This document shows positions 52,460 through 61,785 of a stretch of 64,000 nt of DNA, piece after piece. Origin of the DNA: Paraburkholderia sediminicola. Its GTDB lineage: Bacteria; Pseudomonadota; Gammaproteobacteria; Burkholderiales; Burkholderiaceae. Made by a program: the position numbers and the translations under genes. The stretch is taken from positions 186,001 to 250,000 of the forward strand of contig NZ_CADIKC010000008.1 in NCBI RefSeq assembly GCF_902859805.1, read 5' to 3'. The notes under the pieces were generated by a model, which saw only the letters and a program-made list of their open reading frames with translations, did not search any database and was not told where the DNA came from. Numbering within the stretch: position 1 is the stretch's first letter; each line of letters starts with the position of its first letter.

Positions 52460-53533
52460 ATGTCACCATCTGAATTCGTCTATAACGGGCGCGGCACGCG
52501 TGTCGTTTTCGGGTGCGGCTCGCGCAGCCACATCGAACGTGAATTGCACACGCTGCAAGTACGCCGCGCTCTGGTTCTGTGCAGTCACGAGCAACGCACA
52601 TTGGGTGTATCGGTCGCCGATCAGCTGGGTGTGCTCGCAGCAGGTGTCTTTGATCGCGCGGCCATGCACGTGCCGGTCGAACTGGTCACGGAAGTACGCA
52701 CGGTTGCCACCTCGCTCGACGCCGACTGCCTCATCGCCGTGGGCGGCGGCTCCGCAATCGGCCTCGCAAAGGGCCTTGCTCTCGAGACGGGTCTACCCAT
52801 TCTCGCCGTGCCGACCACCTACGCCGGCAGTGAGATGACACCCATATTCGGGTTGACCGAATCGGGCCTGAAACGGACAGGCACCGATCTGCGCGTATTA
52901 CCCAAAACGGTTGTCTACGATCCGGACCTGACCTTGACGCTGCCGGTAAGCATGTCCGTGACCAGCGGCATCAACGCAATCGCACACGCGGCAGAAGGTC
53001 TGTATTCACGCGATGCCAATCCGCTTACCAGCCTGATGGCCGAAGAAGGCATCGCGGCGCTCGCGCGCAGCTTACCCAACATCGTCGCACAACCGAACGA
53101 CGCATCCGCACGCGCCGATGCGCTTTATGGCGCCTGGCTTTGCGGCGCCGTGCTCGGAAGCGTCGGTATGGCGTTGCATCACAAGCTATGCCATACGCTC
53201 GGCGGCAGTTTCAATCTGCCGCATGCACCTACTCATACCATCGTGCTGCCGCACGCCCTCGCGTACAACGCAGGCGCTGTGCCGGATGCGATGAAACGGA
53301 TTGCACGGGCGCTCGGGAATGACAGCGCCGCGCAAGGTCTGTACGAACTTGCACGCACAAACGGTGCGCCCGTTGCACTGAAGGAGATCGGTATGCGCGA
53401 AGATCAACTCGACCAGGCGGCCGATATTGCCTGCAACAACGCCTACTGGAATCCCCGCCCGCTGGAACGCGGGGCAATTCGCGCTTTACTGCAGCGGGCA
53501 TTCGACGGTAGCGCACCCATTGACGGTTTGTAG
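52460..53533 (+). CDS. Maleylacetate reductase
   Basis: 357-residue member of the iron-alcohol-dehydrogenase family. The NAD(P) site GGGSAIGLAKG, the conserved PTTYAGSEMTPIFG and the His-rich metal region HHKLCHTLGGSFNLPHAPTH identify maleylacetate reductases, which reduce maleylacetate to 3-oxoadipate with NAD(P)H. It follows hydroxyquinol dioxygenase by 27 bases and so completes the lower pathway. 3-Oxoadipate would be passed to the general beta-ketoadipate enzymes, not found in this window. GGAA before the ATG supports the start. Confidence 0.92.
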   Translation: MSPSEFVYNGRGTRVVFGCGSRSHIERELHTLQVRRALVLCSHEQRTLGVSVADQLGVLAAGVFDRAAMHVPVELVTEVRTVATSLDADCLIAVGGGSAIGLAKGLALETGLPILAVPTTYAGSEMTPIFGLTESGLKRTGTDLRVLPKTVVYDPDLTLTLPVSMSVTSGINAIAHAAEGLYSRDANPLTSLMAEEGIAALARSLPNIVAQPNDASARADALYGAWLCGAVLGSVGMALHHKLCHTLGGSFNLPHAPTHTIVLPHALAYNAGAVPDAMKRIARALGNDSAAQGLYELARTNGAPVALKEIGMREDQLDQAADIACNNAYWNPRPLERGAIRALLQRAFDGSAPIDGL

Positions 53534-53572
53534 AACGAGTTTCTTTTTCAACGTGTCGCAAGGTATTCGCAC

Positions 53573-54256
53573 ATGGCGTCACACCCACTTCCTGAGGCAA
53601 GAGATATCCGGGCACGTCGCCCGGTTGAACTGAAGCGTACTGAACAGTTGCGCGCGCAGGAAACACGTTCGGCCATCCTGAATGCGGCTCTTACTGAATT
53701 TTCCTCGAAGGGCTTCGAGGCCGCGAGCATTCGTAGCATTGCCGACCGGATCGGGATGCAACATCCGCTCGTCACCTACCACTTTCGTTCCAAAGAGACA
53801 CTGTGGCAGGCGGTAGCCGAATATGTATTCGAACGGGTCCGGCAAGAACGCGATGCAAGCCTGTCCGGCTTCGGTCCGGCTAGCGCAGTCGATCGGCTCA
53901 AGCTGGCATATAGGGCGCTATTTCGCTTCACGGTCGCATTTCCCGAGTTCCACCGCTTCATACTTCAGGAATCGCTAGGTTCCAGCTCGCGGCTGCAATG
54001 GCTCGCCGATGCCTTCCTGAAACCGCTAATCGGCTGGTTGCTTCCGCAAATTCGCGCCGCCCAGGAGGAACACGCGCTACCCAACGTCGAGCCTATTGTT
54101 TTCCACTATATGCTGATTAGCCTGACGTCGACCCTCTCGGGGTTCGGTCCGGAATTTTCGGCGACCAGTAATCTATCGCCATCCGATCCGGCGCTGGTCG
54201 AAGAATATTGGCGCACCGTCGAGCAGCTCGTGTTTGGAGCATTTGCATCACGCTAG
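53573..54256 (+). CDS. TetR-family regulator of the hydroxyquinol operon
   Basis: 227 residues. The TetR helix-turn-helix is at ~25-75 (RSAILNAALTEFSSKGFEAASIRSIAD, MQHPLVTYHFRSKETLWQAV), followed by a C-terminal domain with VEPIVFHYMLISL. It is the last gene of the rightward decarboxylase operon, 39 bases after maleylacetate reductase. Local repression relieved by the ring substrate is the usual arrangement. AAGG precedes the ATG. A 9-bp inverted repeat just beyond the stop separates it from the convergent HMG-CoA-lyase gene. Confidence 0.88.
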   Translation: MASHPLPEARDIRARRPVELKRTEQLRAQETRSAILNAALTEFSSKGFEAASIRSIADRIGMQHPLVTYHFRSKETLWQAVAEYVFERVRQERDASLSGFGPASAVDRLKLAYRALFRFTVAFPEFHRFILQESLGSSSRLQWLADAFLKPLIGWLLPQIRAAQEEHALPNVEPIVFHYMLISLTSTLSGFGPEFSATSNLSPSDPALVEEYWRTVEQLVFGAFASR

Positions 54257-54301
54257 AGGGGCCGCATCCCGCAACGGGGTATTTGCCGACACCCCCTCTA
54301 G
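54253..54301. terminator. Two-way terminator between convergent operons
   Basis: CTAGAGGGG (54253-54261) pairs with CCCCTCTAG (54293-54301), with an inner GGT/ACC match. It starts at the TetR stop codon itself and lies 28 bases before the HMG-CoA-lyase stop. Its place between the two large convergent catabolic operons suggests a shared terminator, although T-runs are missing. Confidence 0.5.
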
Positions 54302-54329
54302 ACGGTCGATCTCCGTTGACACAACACCA

Positions 54330-55277
54330 TCAGTTGAGTGCCTTGCGCGCCATCAGTGCCTTACCCGCACGCGCGCCATTCTCCCGGCCCATTTGCTGAC
54401 TCACCCAATCGCCAATCGAAACGACCGCATCAAGGTCAATGCCGGTTTCGATTCCGAGGCCATCCAGAAGGTAGAGCAGATCTTCGGTCGCGACATTGCC
54501 AGTGGCGCCTTTGGCATAGGGACAACCGCCCAGTCCGCCAACGGACGCGTGGAACGTTGTCATTCCGACCTGCAGGGCGCCGAAGATATTTGCCAATGCC
54601 TGCCCATAGGTATCATGAAAGTGGCCGGCGAGATTCGCCAACGGAAACTCCCTGGAAGCCGCCTCAACCACTTGCTGAACCTGGTGCGCCGTGCCCACCC
54701 CAATGGTGTCGGCAATATCGATTTCGTCACACCCCAGATCGCGGAAGCGTTTGACCATATCGACGACGGCATCGACGCTCACCGGCCCCTGGTACGGGCA
54801 TCCGAAAGAGCATGAAATGCTGGCGCGCAATTGCAATCCCACTTCTTTCGCCATACGCGCGACCGGCGCAAAGCGCTCGAGCGATTCCGCCACAGAACAA
54901 TTGATGTTGCGAACGGAAAATGCTTCACTTGCGGCACCGAAAATGACGACCTCGTCGACCTTGCTCTCAATCGCGGCCTCGAGCCCTCTCATGTTGGGTG
55001 TCAGCGCGGCATACGAGACCCCGGCTGCGCGATCGATTCCAGCCATGACTTGCGCGCCGTCGGCCATTTGCGGAATCCATTTTGGCGACACGAAAGACGC
55101 CGCTTCGATTCGTTGTACGCCGGCGCCAACGAGTCGATTGACCAGTTCAATCTTGGTGTCAGTTGGTATGAACGTGCTTTCCGCCTGCAGACCGTCTCTA
55201 GGCCCAACTTCAACAACGTGTACGCGCTTTGGAAGACCGCTACCCGTGCCCTCCCTCCAACGTGCCTGCTGATCCAT
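54330..55277 (-). CDS. HMG-CoA-lyase family protein
   Basis: About 315 residues. Motifs: HVVEVGPRDGLQAE at the start, SFVSPKWIPQMAD, SCSFGCPYQG, and the catalytic-Cys loop GGLGGCPYAKGATGN. This is the 3-hydroxy-3-methylglutaryl-CoA lyase type, which performs retro-Claisen cleavage to acetoacetate or pyruvate and acetyl-CoA or a similar acyl-CoA. GGAG before the ATG at 55277 sets the start. It is the last gene of the leftward operon, after the FAD hydroxylase. It may release acetyl-CoA from a branched side-chain intermediate. Confidence 0.9.
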   Translation of the reverse strand: MDQQARWREGTGSGLPKRVHVVEVGPRDGLQAESTFIPTDTKIELVNRLVGAGVQRIEAASFVSPKWIPQMADGAQVMAGIDRAAGVSYAALTPNMRGLEAAIESKVDEVVIFGAASEAFSVRNINCSVAESLERFAPVARMAKEVGLQLRASISCSFGCPYQGPVSVDAVVDMVKRFRDLGCDEIDIADTIGVGTAHQVQQVVEAASREFPLANLAGHFHDTYGQALANIFGALQVGMTTFHASVGGLGGCPYAKGATGNVATEDLLYLLDGLGIETGIDLDAVVSIGDWVSQQMGRENGARAGKALMARKALN

Positions 55278-55336
55278 TGAAAACTCCATTTCGTGGCGAG
55301 CGTCGCCCCTCCAGGCGAGACGCTCGCTTCCACTAT

Positions 55337-57091
55337 TTACTTCGAGAGCACCTGCCCCAATGCCCGGCGAAGTTCGGCAGCCGGATCACCCGGCAACGTC
55401 AGGCTACGCCACGCTACGTGATGGTCCGGGCGGGCCAACACACAACCGCTGTCGCCGATTTCACGCACGCGAGCCCAGTCGCCCGTGTGGTCCGCATAGG
55501 CCTGCCGCGGACCAATAACGTGCACGTCGATCTTCAACCCCAGCTCTTCACCAACCTTTGAGACAGCCTCAACCCACGCTTCGCCGCCAAGACCGGTGAA
55601 CAGTACGAATCGCCCGTGTCCTGCGAGGTCGAGCGTGGAGTGTTGGCGGCCACGGGCGTCGAAAACCCAGGCATGCGGCAAACGCGCGCCGGGCCATGTC
55701 GTGGCCTGGTAGTACAGTTCACGGTCGCGTGTGAACTCCGGCTCGGTTTGTCCATCGGTCACTGCAGCGCTCGAGCGATAGCGTTGGTTCATCTCCACAC
55801 CCTGGGCGTCCAGCTCATATCGTTTGAACGCCAACGCCTCCCGGATTTCGTCGCGCTGTTTTTCGGCAGCTGCCGTGGATCCGCTTCGAGCATGCATATT
55901 CGCTTGCAAGACCTCGCCGTCATTCGATTTGTCGATGCCAAGCGCGCTATAGAGCGGAGCAAATTCGGCAATCGACTGGTTCGCGCGAGTGACGACCTGC
56001 TTGGCGATCGGTGCACGCTCAACCGAATAGGTATCCAGAAGCGCTTCGCCCGCGCGCCCCTTGATGACTTCCGCGAGCTTCCACGCGAGATTGAACGCGT
56101 CCTGAATCGACGTGTTGGAGCCCAAGCCGCCGGACGGTGGGTGCCGGTGGGTCGCGTCGCCCATGCAGAACACTCGCCCCTCCTGCATGCGGGTCGCGTA
56201 CATGTTATTCACTGTCCACGTATTCGCGCCCAGCAGTTCGATCTCGAGATCCGGCTTACCCACGAGCTGGCGTGCGATCGTGGTGGCCTTTGCCTCGTCA
56301 ACAACCGGCGTCGGCTCGTTGATGTCATAACCCCAAACGATCAACCACTCGTGCCAGGGCCGAACCATCCGGATCAGGCCCATTCCGATCCCGCCCACTT
56401 CCGCACCCGGTTGCATGATTGGGTACAACACTGCAGGGCGATGCGCGACAAATTCTGACAGGTCCGCACGGAACCAGATGTTCATCGATCCCCGCACGCC
56501 CATCTGCCCTTCGAAAGGCAGACCTGCGTCTTTTGCGACCTTGGAGTTCCCGCCGTCGGCGCCAATCAGGTACTTCGATTTGACCGTAAACTCCTCGCCC
56601 GACAATCGGTCACGGCAGCGCGTGAGAACACCTTCGTCAGTTTGCGTATGACTCAGATATTCCGTGCTCATCCGCGCTTCCGTTCCTCGCGAGCACGCCG
56701 TTTTGAAAAGCAGCGGCTCCATGAACGTCTGCGGCAAATCGTTCATTTTGGTCGGACTCGACAATTGACGCTCCGCTCTCGAGAGCGGATGCAGCCCCCA
56801 ACTGGGCACCCGGCCAATCTCCTCACCAGTCAGGCTTTCGCAGAAAACCGTCCCACCCATCAGATCCTGATCGGTCGCGTGCAGGTAGGCCTCCTGCTCC
56901 ACCTGCTGACCGAGGTCGCGCAGGACCTCCATGGTGCGCAGATTGGTGATGTGCGCTCGAGGCGTGTTGGCCAGCCAACGATACTGGTTGATGACCATGT
57001 TGTTGATACCGTACGTCGAAAGCAGCGCGGCACTGGCGGAGCCCGCAGGCCCCGTTCCGACGATGAGTACGTCCGTGGTTATTTCATACAT
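55337..57091 (-). CDS. FAD-dependent phenol hydroxylase (TfdB/resorcinol-hydroxylase-like)
   Basis: 584-residue class A flavoprotein monooxygenase. FAD/NADPH motifs: VLIVGTGPAGSASA, the DG motif IGADGGNSKV, and the GD motif FCMGDATHRHPPSGGLGSN. The C-terminal thioredoxin-like domain is typical of phenol hydroxylases. It resembles 2,4-dichlorophenol 6-monooxygenase and resorcinol/p-hydroxybenzoate-type oxygenases. In this cluster the expected product is hydroxyquinol, the substrate of the dioxygenase at 51548. GGAGG before the ATG supports the start. It is followed by the HMG-CoA-lyase gene in the leftward operon. Confidence 0.9.
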   Translation of the reverse strand: MYEITTDVLIVGTGPAGSASAALLSTYGINNMVINQYRWLANTPRAHITNLRTMEVLRDLGQQVEQEAYLHATDQDLMGGTVFCESLTGEEIGRVPSWGLHPLSRAERQLSSPTKMNDLPQTFMEPLLFKTACSRGTEARMSTEYLSHTQTDEGVLTRCRDRLSGEEFTVKSKYLIGADGGNSKVAKDAGLPFEGQMGVRGSMNIWFRADLSEFVAHRPAVLYPIMQPGAEVGGIGMGLIRMVRPWHEWLIVWGYDINEPTPVVDEAKATTIARQLVGKPDLEIELLGANTWTVNNMYATRMQEGRVFCMGDATHRHPPSGGLGSNTSIQDAFNLAWKLAEVIKGRAGEALLDTYSVERAPIAKQVVTRANQSIAEFAPLYSALGIDKSNDGEVLQANMHARSGSTAAAEKQRDEIREALAFKRYELDAQGVEMNQRYRSSAAVTDGQTEPEFTRDRELYYQATTWPGARLPHAWVFDARGRQHSTLDLAGHGRFVLFTGLGGEAWVEAVSKVGEELGLKIDVHVIGPRQAYADHTGDWARVREIGDSGCVLARPDHHVAWRSLTLPGDPAAELRRALGQVLSK

Positions 57092-57210
57092 TCGACACCT
57101 CCAATTGTCCTGCCTTCGTGCCTCACCGTCTCCGTGTAGTTCGGATAACTAATTCAAGGCGAGTGTACGAGTCTCTGTTTTTACGATCCTGTCCGGTTTT
57201 CGCTAACCTG

Positions 57211-58947
57211 TCAGGCGGTCTTGTGCTCGGTCAGATTGAGATAGCGGATCATCTCCTCACGCATTGCGAACTTCTGTACTTTTCCGGTAACGGTCATAGG
57301 CAGTTCGCTCACGAAGCGAATGTATTTGGGCACTTTATAGTGCGCGATCTGCCCTCGGCAAAAGTCTTTGATGTCTTCCTCAGTCGAACCTTCGCCTTTT
57401 CGAAGCACAATCCAGGCGCACAACTCCTCGCCGTTCTTCTCATCCGGCACGCCGAACACCTGCACGTTCTGGATTTTCGGATGTCTGAAGAGATACTCCT
57501 CAACTTCGCGGGGATAGATGTTCTCTCCCCCTCGAATCACCATGTCTTTCAATCTTCCGACGATGTTGCAATATCCATCGGCGTCGATCGTGGCGAGATC
57601 GCCTGTATGCATCCATCCGTCTACGATGCTTTCGCGCGTTTTTGTCTCGTCTTCCCAGTACCCCTGCATCACCGAGTACCCTCGTGTACAGAGTTCCCCC
57701 GTCTCACCGACAGAGACAGTCCCACCATCGAAATCAACGATCTTCACTTCGAGATGAGGTTGAATCCGCCCGACCGTTGTTGTGCGCTTATCGAGCGGAT
57801 CGGCGGTTCCACTCTGAAACGATACGGGGCTGGTCTCCGTCATGCCGTACGCAATGGTCACCTCGCGCATATTCATCTTTGTCACGACCTGATTCATTGT
57901 CTCGACAGGACAAGGCGATCCGGCCATGATGCCGGTGCGCAGACTGCTCAGATCAAACGATGCAAAGTCCGCATGCCCCAGTTCAGCGATAAACATGGTC
58001 GGCACCCCGTGAAGTGCGGTGCAACGCTCTTCCGAGACGGCCGCGAGGGTCGCGCCGGCGTCGAATCCTTCGCCCGGAAAGACCATCTGAGCGCCAACCG
58101 ACACGCACGCCAGTACGCCGAGCACCATGCCGAAACAGTGGTACAGCGGCACAGGAATGCAAAGCGAGTCGGCTTCGGACAGCTTCATCGCCATGCCGAC
58201 AAAGCGCGCGTTGTTGACAATGTTTCGATGCGTCAGCGTTGCACCCTTGGGACTGCCGGTGGTGCCGCTCGTGAACTGGATATTGATCGGGTCCTGAGAC
58301 GAAAGAGTTTGCTCGACGGCATCGATTACCTCATGCCCTTCGTCTCGAAGCATCCCCTCTCCGCGTTGCATGACCGAGTGGAACGACATGACGCCCGAAA
58401 CGCGCCAGTCGCCCACGGAGATCACCGTACGAAGGTCCGGCAGACGTTCCACCTTCAACTCGTCCGGCTGCTGCGACGCGAGTTCAGGCGCAATGTCGAG
58501 CAACATCGAAATGTAGTTCGACGTTTTGAAACTCTCAGCGGTGACGAGCGCCTTGCATTTCACCTTCCGCAACGCGTACTCGAGTTCCGACACACGATAG
58601 GCGGGATTGATGTTGACCAGCACGGCACCGATGCGCGCGGTCGCGAACTGCGTGAGCAACCATTCGAACCGGTTGGGAGACCAGATGCCGACGCGGTCCC
58701 CTTTTTCTATGCCCAACGACAGAAGCCCTGCGGCAAGCTGATCGACATGATCGTCAAATTCGCTCCATGTCCACCGTACCAGTTGCTCCCGGAATACCAC
58801 AGCTTGCTGATCGGGAAATCTGCGTGCTGTTTCCCTCAGAAACTGGCCGACTGTAGACTCGCTCAACGGAACATCCGTCGAACCCCGTACGTAGGCAACG
58901 CCATCGGCAGGCGCTTCGAGCGTAAGGGAACCGGGTAAAGTGTGCAT
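57211..58947 (-). CDS. Acyl/aryl-CoA ligase (AMP-binding), copy 2
   Basis: About 578 residues, paralogous to the ligase at 41629. It has FTSGTTGSPKGATLTH, YGMTETSP, GWMHTGDLATIDADG, RLKDMVIRGGENIYP and MTVTGKVQKF. The paralogues share whole blocks around LVNINPAYR and SLRTGIMAGSPCP, so they are recent relatives with perhaps different substrates. GGAGGAGG before the ATG at 58947 decides the start; the frame opens to 59019. It follows crotonase copy 2 on the minus strand, the same order as copy 1 on the plus strand. Confidence 0.91.
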   Translation of the reverse strand: MHTLPGSLTLEAPADGVAYVRGSTDVPLSESTVGQFLRETARRFPDQQAVVFREQLVRWTWSEFDDHVDQLAAGLLSLGIEKGDRVGIWSPNRFEWLLTQFATARIGAVLVNINPAYRVSELEYALRKVKCKALVTAESFKTSNYISMLLDIAPELASQQPDELKVERLPDLRTVISVGDWRVSGVMSFHSVMQRGEGMLRDEGHEVIDAVEQTLSSQDPINIQFTSGTTGSPKGATLTHRNIVNNARFVGMAMKLSEADSLCIPVPLYHCFGMVLGVLACVSVGAQMVFPGEGFDAGATLAAVSEERCTALHGVPTMFIAELGHADFASFDLSSLRTGIMAGSPCPVETMNQVVTKMNMREVTIAYGMTETSPVSFQSGTADPLDKRTTTVGRIQPHLEVKIVDFDGGTVSVGETGELCTRGYSVMQGYWEDETKTRESIVDGWMHTGDLATIDADGYCNIVGRLKDMVIRGGENIYPREVEEYLFRHPKIQNVQVFGVPDEKNGEELCAWIVLRKGEGSTEEDIKDFCRGQIAHYKVPKYIRFVSELPMTVTGKVQKFAMREEMIRYLNLTEHKTA

Positions 58948-59058
58948 GAAGCCCTCCTCCATCGTTACTGCGCGTTTCCGCCAAAAATTCCGCTGAACGA
59001 AGTTATGTAGCGATTGCAATGCCGCCGGCCCCTGTCGAAGGCCGACATCGAAAACGCT

Positions 59059-59847
59059 TTATTTCCCGTGAAAAACCATCTCAGCCGGTTCTTCATCGCG
59101 ATCGAACGCCTCGGCTGTGTTGGCGAAACCGCGCGTGGCGTCCTCCGTGTTGTACAGGTCCATGCACACATCCAGCATGGCGGCATCCGCACCGGCGACG
59201 CCACCGCTTGACCACACCTTGAGCAGGGTGCGCGTCGCTGCGTACGAAAGCGTGGGACCGTCCGAGAGCTGCGCAACCAGCTCGGCGGCAACACGCTCCA
59301 GCGCATCGGGTTCAGCCACGTGCGTTGCTATCCCGAGATCGCGGGCCACGCTGCCGGGAATCCCTTCACCCAGCATCGCGAAACGGGACGCGTTGCTACG
59401 CCCCACTCGCTCGGCCAGCCGCTGCAGTGCTCCCGCAATGGGAAGCATTGCGGTCGTGACCTCGACGCACCGGAACACGGCGTCGGTCGACGCCACAATG
59501 AAGTCGCAGTTCAACGCGAGTTCGAACCCGCCGCCAAAAGCGAGCCCTTGCACCACCGCCACCGTCGGGACGCGGAGTGCTTCGATTGCGCGATACGAGG
59601 TGTTGATTTCCGCGACGAACGTGCGGAACCAGTTCAGGTCCTTTCCCGGCCATTCGCGCACCTCGCCACCGAGACTGAAGTTGGGCCCCTCGGCCCGAAC
59701 GACCAGTACCCGGATGTCGCTTTCGCTGGCTTCGTGAACCGCCTGCCGGAGACACTCTGCAAACCGTGCATCGAGACGGTTGTACGGCGGATTCGCCAGA
59801 ACGATATTCCCGACCTTCCCGTCGCGCTCAAAACGTATGCTTTTCAT
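59059..59847 (-). CDS. Crotonase (enoyl-CoA hydratase/lyase family), copy 2
   Basis: 262 residues, exactly the length of copy 1 at 40803 and clearly paralogous (VGNIVLANPPYNRLDARFAECL, RAIEALRVPTVAVVQG, LQRLAERVGRSNASRFAML). Both acidic positions are kept (Glu in FELALN, Glu in CVEVTTA). It is followed by ligase copy 2. The pair is thus an inverted duplicate of the crotonase-ligase pair that opens the rightward operon. It probably hydrates or cleaves a related CoA intermediate. GAGG lies before the ATG. Confidence 0.9.
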   Translation of the reverse strand: MKSIRFERDGKVGNIVLANPPYNRLDARFAECLRQAVHEASESDIRVLVVRAEGPNFSLGGEVREWPGKDLNWFRTFVAEINTSYRAIEALRVPTVAVVQGLAFGGGFELALNCDFIVASTDAVFRCVEVTTAMLPIAGALQRLAERVGRSNASRFAMLGEGIPGSVARDLGIATHVAEPDALERVAAELVAQLSDGPTLSYAATRTLLKVWSSGGVAGADAAMLDVCMDLYNTEDATRGFANTAEAFDRDEEPAEMVFHGK

Positions 59848-59876
59848 CGCCTAACCTCACTATTCAGTCAGATTCA

Positions 59877-59897
59877 CCAGGCGTCCGTGACGCCTGG
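59877..59897 (-). promoter_or_regulatory. Intercistronic perfect hairpin
   Basis: CCAGGCGTC and GACGCCTGG form a perfect 9-bp stem with a 3-base loop, in the 64-base gap between the CocE/NonD hydrolase stop and the crotonase copy 2 start. There is no T-run, so it is more likely a transcript-processing or partial-termination element than a full terminator. Confidence 0.55.
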
Positions 59898-59911
59898 GAA
59901 TGTTTCGCAAT

Positions 59912-61651
59912 TCAGGATTTTTCTTGATTCAACGGAATGATCGGAAGAAGCAGATGCGAGGGGCGATCGGCGTCGCGGTAAATCTTGTGTGTGACCGTGT
60001 TGCTGCTGGTGACGTGATACGGAATGTATTCGACGTCGGTCATCGCACCCGTTCCTGTCGGCGCATCCATGCTGCAGATCTCGATACAGATCCGATGGCC
60101 GGCCTTGAACTGGTTTGCCGTCGCGAGCACCTGGATTTCATACTTGACGATCTCGCCCGGTGTGACCGGCGCGATCGACTCCTTCGTCAACTTGTGGAAC
60201 GGCTCCGCGGGCGTGGATCGGGCAGGATCCGTTGCACGGTATGACGCTTTCAGCCAGCCGCGGGTAAGTTCGCGCTCAGGCAGTGTGTCCGGCACCGACC
60301 GTTCGCCGACGCGTGCAGTAAGCACCGATACGTCCGGGCCCACGTCTTTAAGTACGACAATCCAGTTGGTGTCGGTCTGGTCGATCTCCGCGTAGAGCGT
60401 CAGCGAAATGGGACCTGCCACCAGTACGTCCTGCGCAAGCGGCTCAGTCATGTAACGCAGGCGCTCGACCTTGGACGTCTTTTTGAGCGGCATTTGCGTG
60501 AAGACATCAGGTTCCCGATGCGCGTTGCCAACTTCCCCTGCAGGACGAGGGGCATCTGTGGAAAGCTGCTCCCAGCCTGACAGGTAGTACTTCGCCCATT
60601 GCGTCTCAGGCAAAGGCCAGTCACTACCCGTGCGCCATTCGTTGGCGCCCATGACCCAGTAGCGAACCGGCGGTTCGTTCATGATGCCGGTATCGATACC
60701 CTTCAACCAGTAGTCGTACCAGCGAATGACCTCGTCGTGATACTGATGGAATGGCCGCTCCAGATGCGCCGGGCCCGTAAAGATCAGCTTGCGCGGCTGT
60801 TTGACATTGCTGAAGTAATGCTGCGCGCCAAGCCAGTGCAATTTGTAGGTGTAAGCGTAAGCGCCGGAACCGGTATAGAACGGCACCTTGATCGACTTGA
60901 AAATCTCCTCGGCTCGCTCGACCGTCCCTTCCGGCTCCCAAGGGTTGGTCATGATGTGATACATCACCCCCGTGCGCTGCCCCTTCTGCGTCAGGATGTT
61001 GTACAGGTTGATGTACATCTTGTAGTCGGGGTTGAGCATGGCTTCGCGCCAGAGTTCCTCTTGCGCTTCAGGCAGCGTACCCGGCACACCGCGCGGCTCA
61101 TGCACCGTGCTGAAAACGTCAAGCAGATACGGGAACGTGTGGACGACGCCACCGGGGTTGAAGTCGCGGAACCCGAACATCCCGCCGTATGCACTGCAGG
61201 CGTCGTACGGAAAGATTGCCTTGAGCGCGGGGTGGCCCTGCGCCGCCGCACGCCATTGTTCGCCGGCAAAACCCGAGATTCCCACCATGCCGACCTTGCC
61301 GTCGGACCACGGCTGCTGTGTGATCCATTCGATCATGTCGTAATGGTCAGTGTTCTCCTCGCCATAGTGGCCTTCCGACTTGGCGGAGCCACGCGGTTGC
61401 GCAATGACGTGCACATAACCATTGGCGATGAAGCGGCGAGTGTCCCCGGCTTCTATCGGCCCAAACCAGAGCGGCGCATGCGCGGGCTGTGGGGGCAAGA
61501 CGTCTGCAATATCCGGACCTTGAAGATCCTTGTTGTGCAAAGCTGAGGCGTACAGCACGGGATACTTGCCGTCCGCGTCCGGTCGATAAACGTCTACCGC
61601 AAGACGGGTTCCGTCCCGCATCGTTACCACGATGTCGCGTTCTTCAATCAT
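59912..61651 (-). CDS. CocE/NonD-family hydrolase
   Basis: About 579 residues. The N-terminal alpha/beta hydrolase of the X-Pro dipeptidyl-peptidase/cocaine-esterase family has its nucleophile in GISGFAGEQW, where GxSxxG is kept although the usual YGG is replaced. The N-terminal strand TMRDGTRLAVDVYRP and a C-terminal jelly-roll domain (FTQMPLKKTSKVERLRY...) complete the fold. It hydrolyses an ester or amide, probably the first step on the imported compound. GGAGGAG before the ATG at 61651 sets the start. Its upstream gap of about 257 bases has its own inverted repeat (61786-61807). Confidence 0.9.
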   Translation of the reverse strand: MIEERDIVVTMRDGTRLAVDVYRPDADGKYPVLYASALHNKDLQGPDIADVLPPQPAHAPLWFGPIEAGDTRRFIANGYVHVIAQPRGSAKSEGHYGEENTDHYDMIEWITQQPWSDGKVGMVGISGFAGEQWRAAAQGHPALKAIFPYDACSAYGGMFGFRDFNPGGVVHTFPYLLDVFSTVHEPRGVPGTLPEAQEELWREAMLNPDYKMYINLYNILTQKGQRTGVMYHIMTNPWEPEGTVERAEEIFKSIKVPFYTGSGAYAYTYKLHWLGAQHYFSNVKQPRKLIFTGPAHLERPFHQYHDEVIRWYDYWLKGIDTGIMNEPPVRYWVMGANEWRTGSDWPLPETQWAKYYLSGWEQLSTDAPRPAGEVGNAHREPDVFTQMPLKKTSKVERLRYMTEPLAQDVLVAGPISLTLYAEIDQTDTNWIVVLKDVGPDVSVLTARVGERSVPDTLPERELTRGWLKASYRATDPARSTPAEPFHKLTKESIAPVTPGEIVKYEIQVLATANQFKAGHRICIEICSMDAPTGTGAMTDVEYIPYHVTSSNTVTHKIYRDADRPSHLLLPIIPLNQEKS

Positions 61652-61785
61652 GTCTCCTCCTTCGTTGGCCTGTTCGGCGTCAACAGACGGCCCTCTCAAG
61701 GCCGAAAATTTGCTTTACCCGCCGACGCGCGCTTTTGCGTTCACTCATCGAGAGTCGCACGATCAGGCAGATTCCGTAATTCACT

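Noticed and set aside
57118..58938. 606-residue open frame antisense to CoA ligase copy 2
   Set aside because: The ligase on the minus strand has all adenylation motifs and a strong ribosome site; the plus-strand frame has none.
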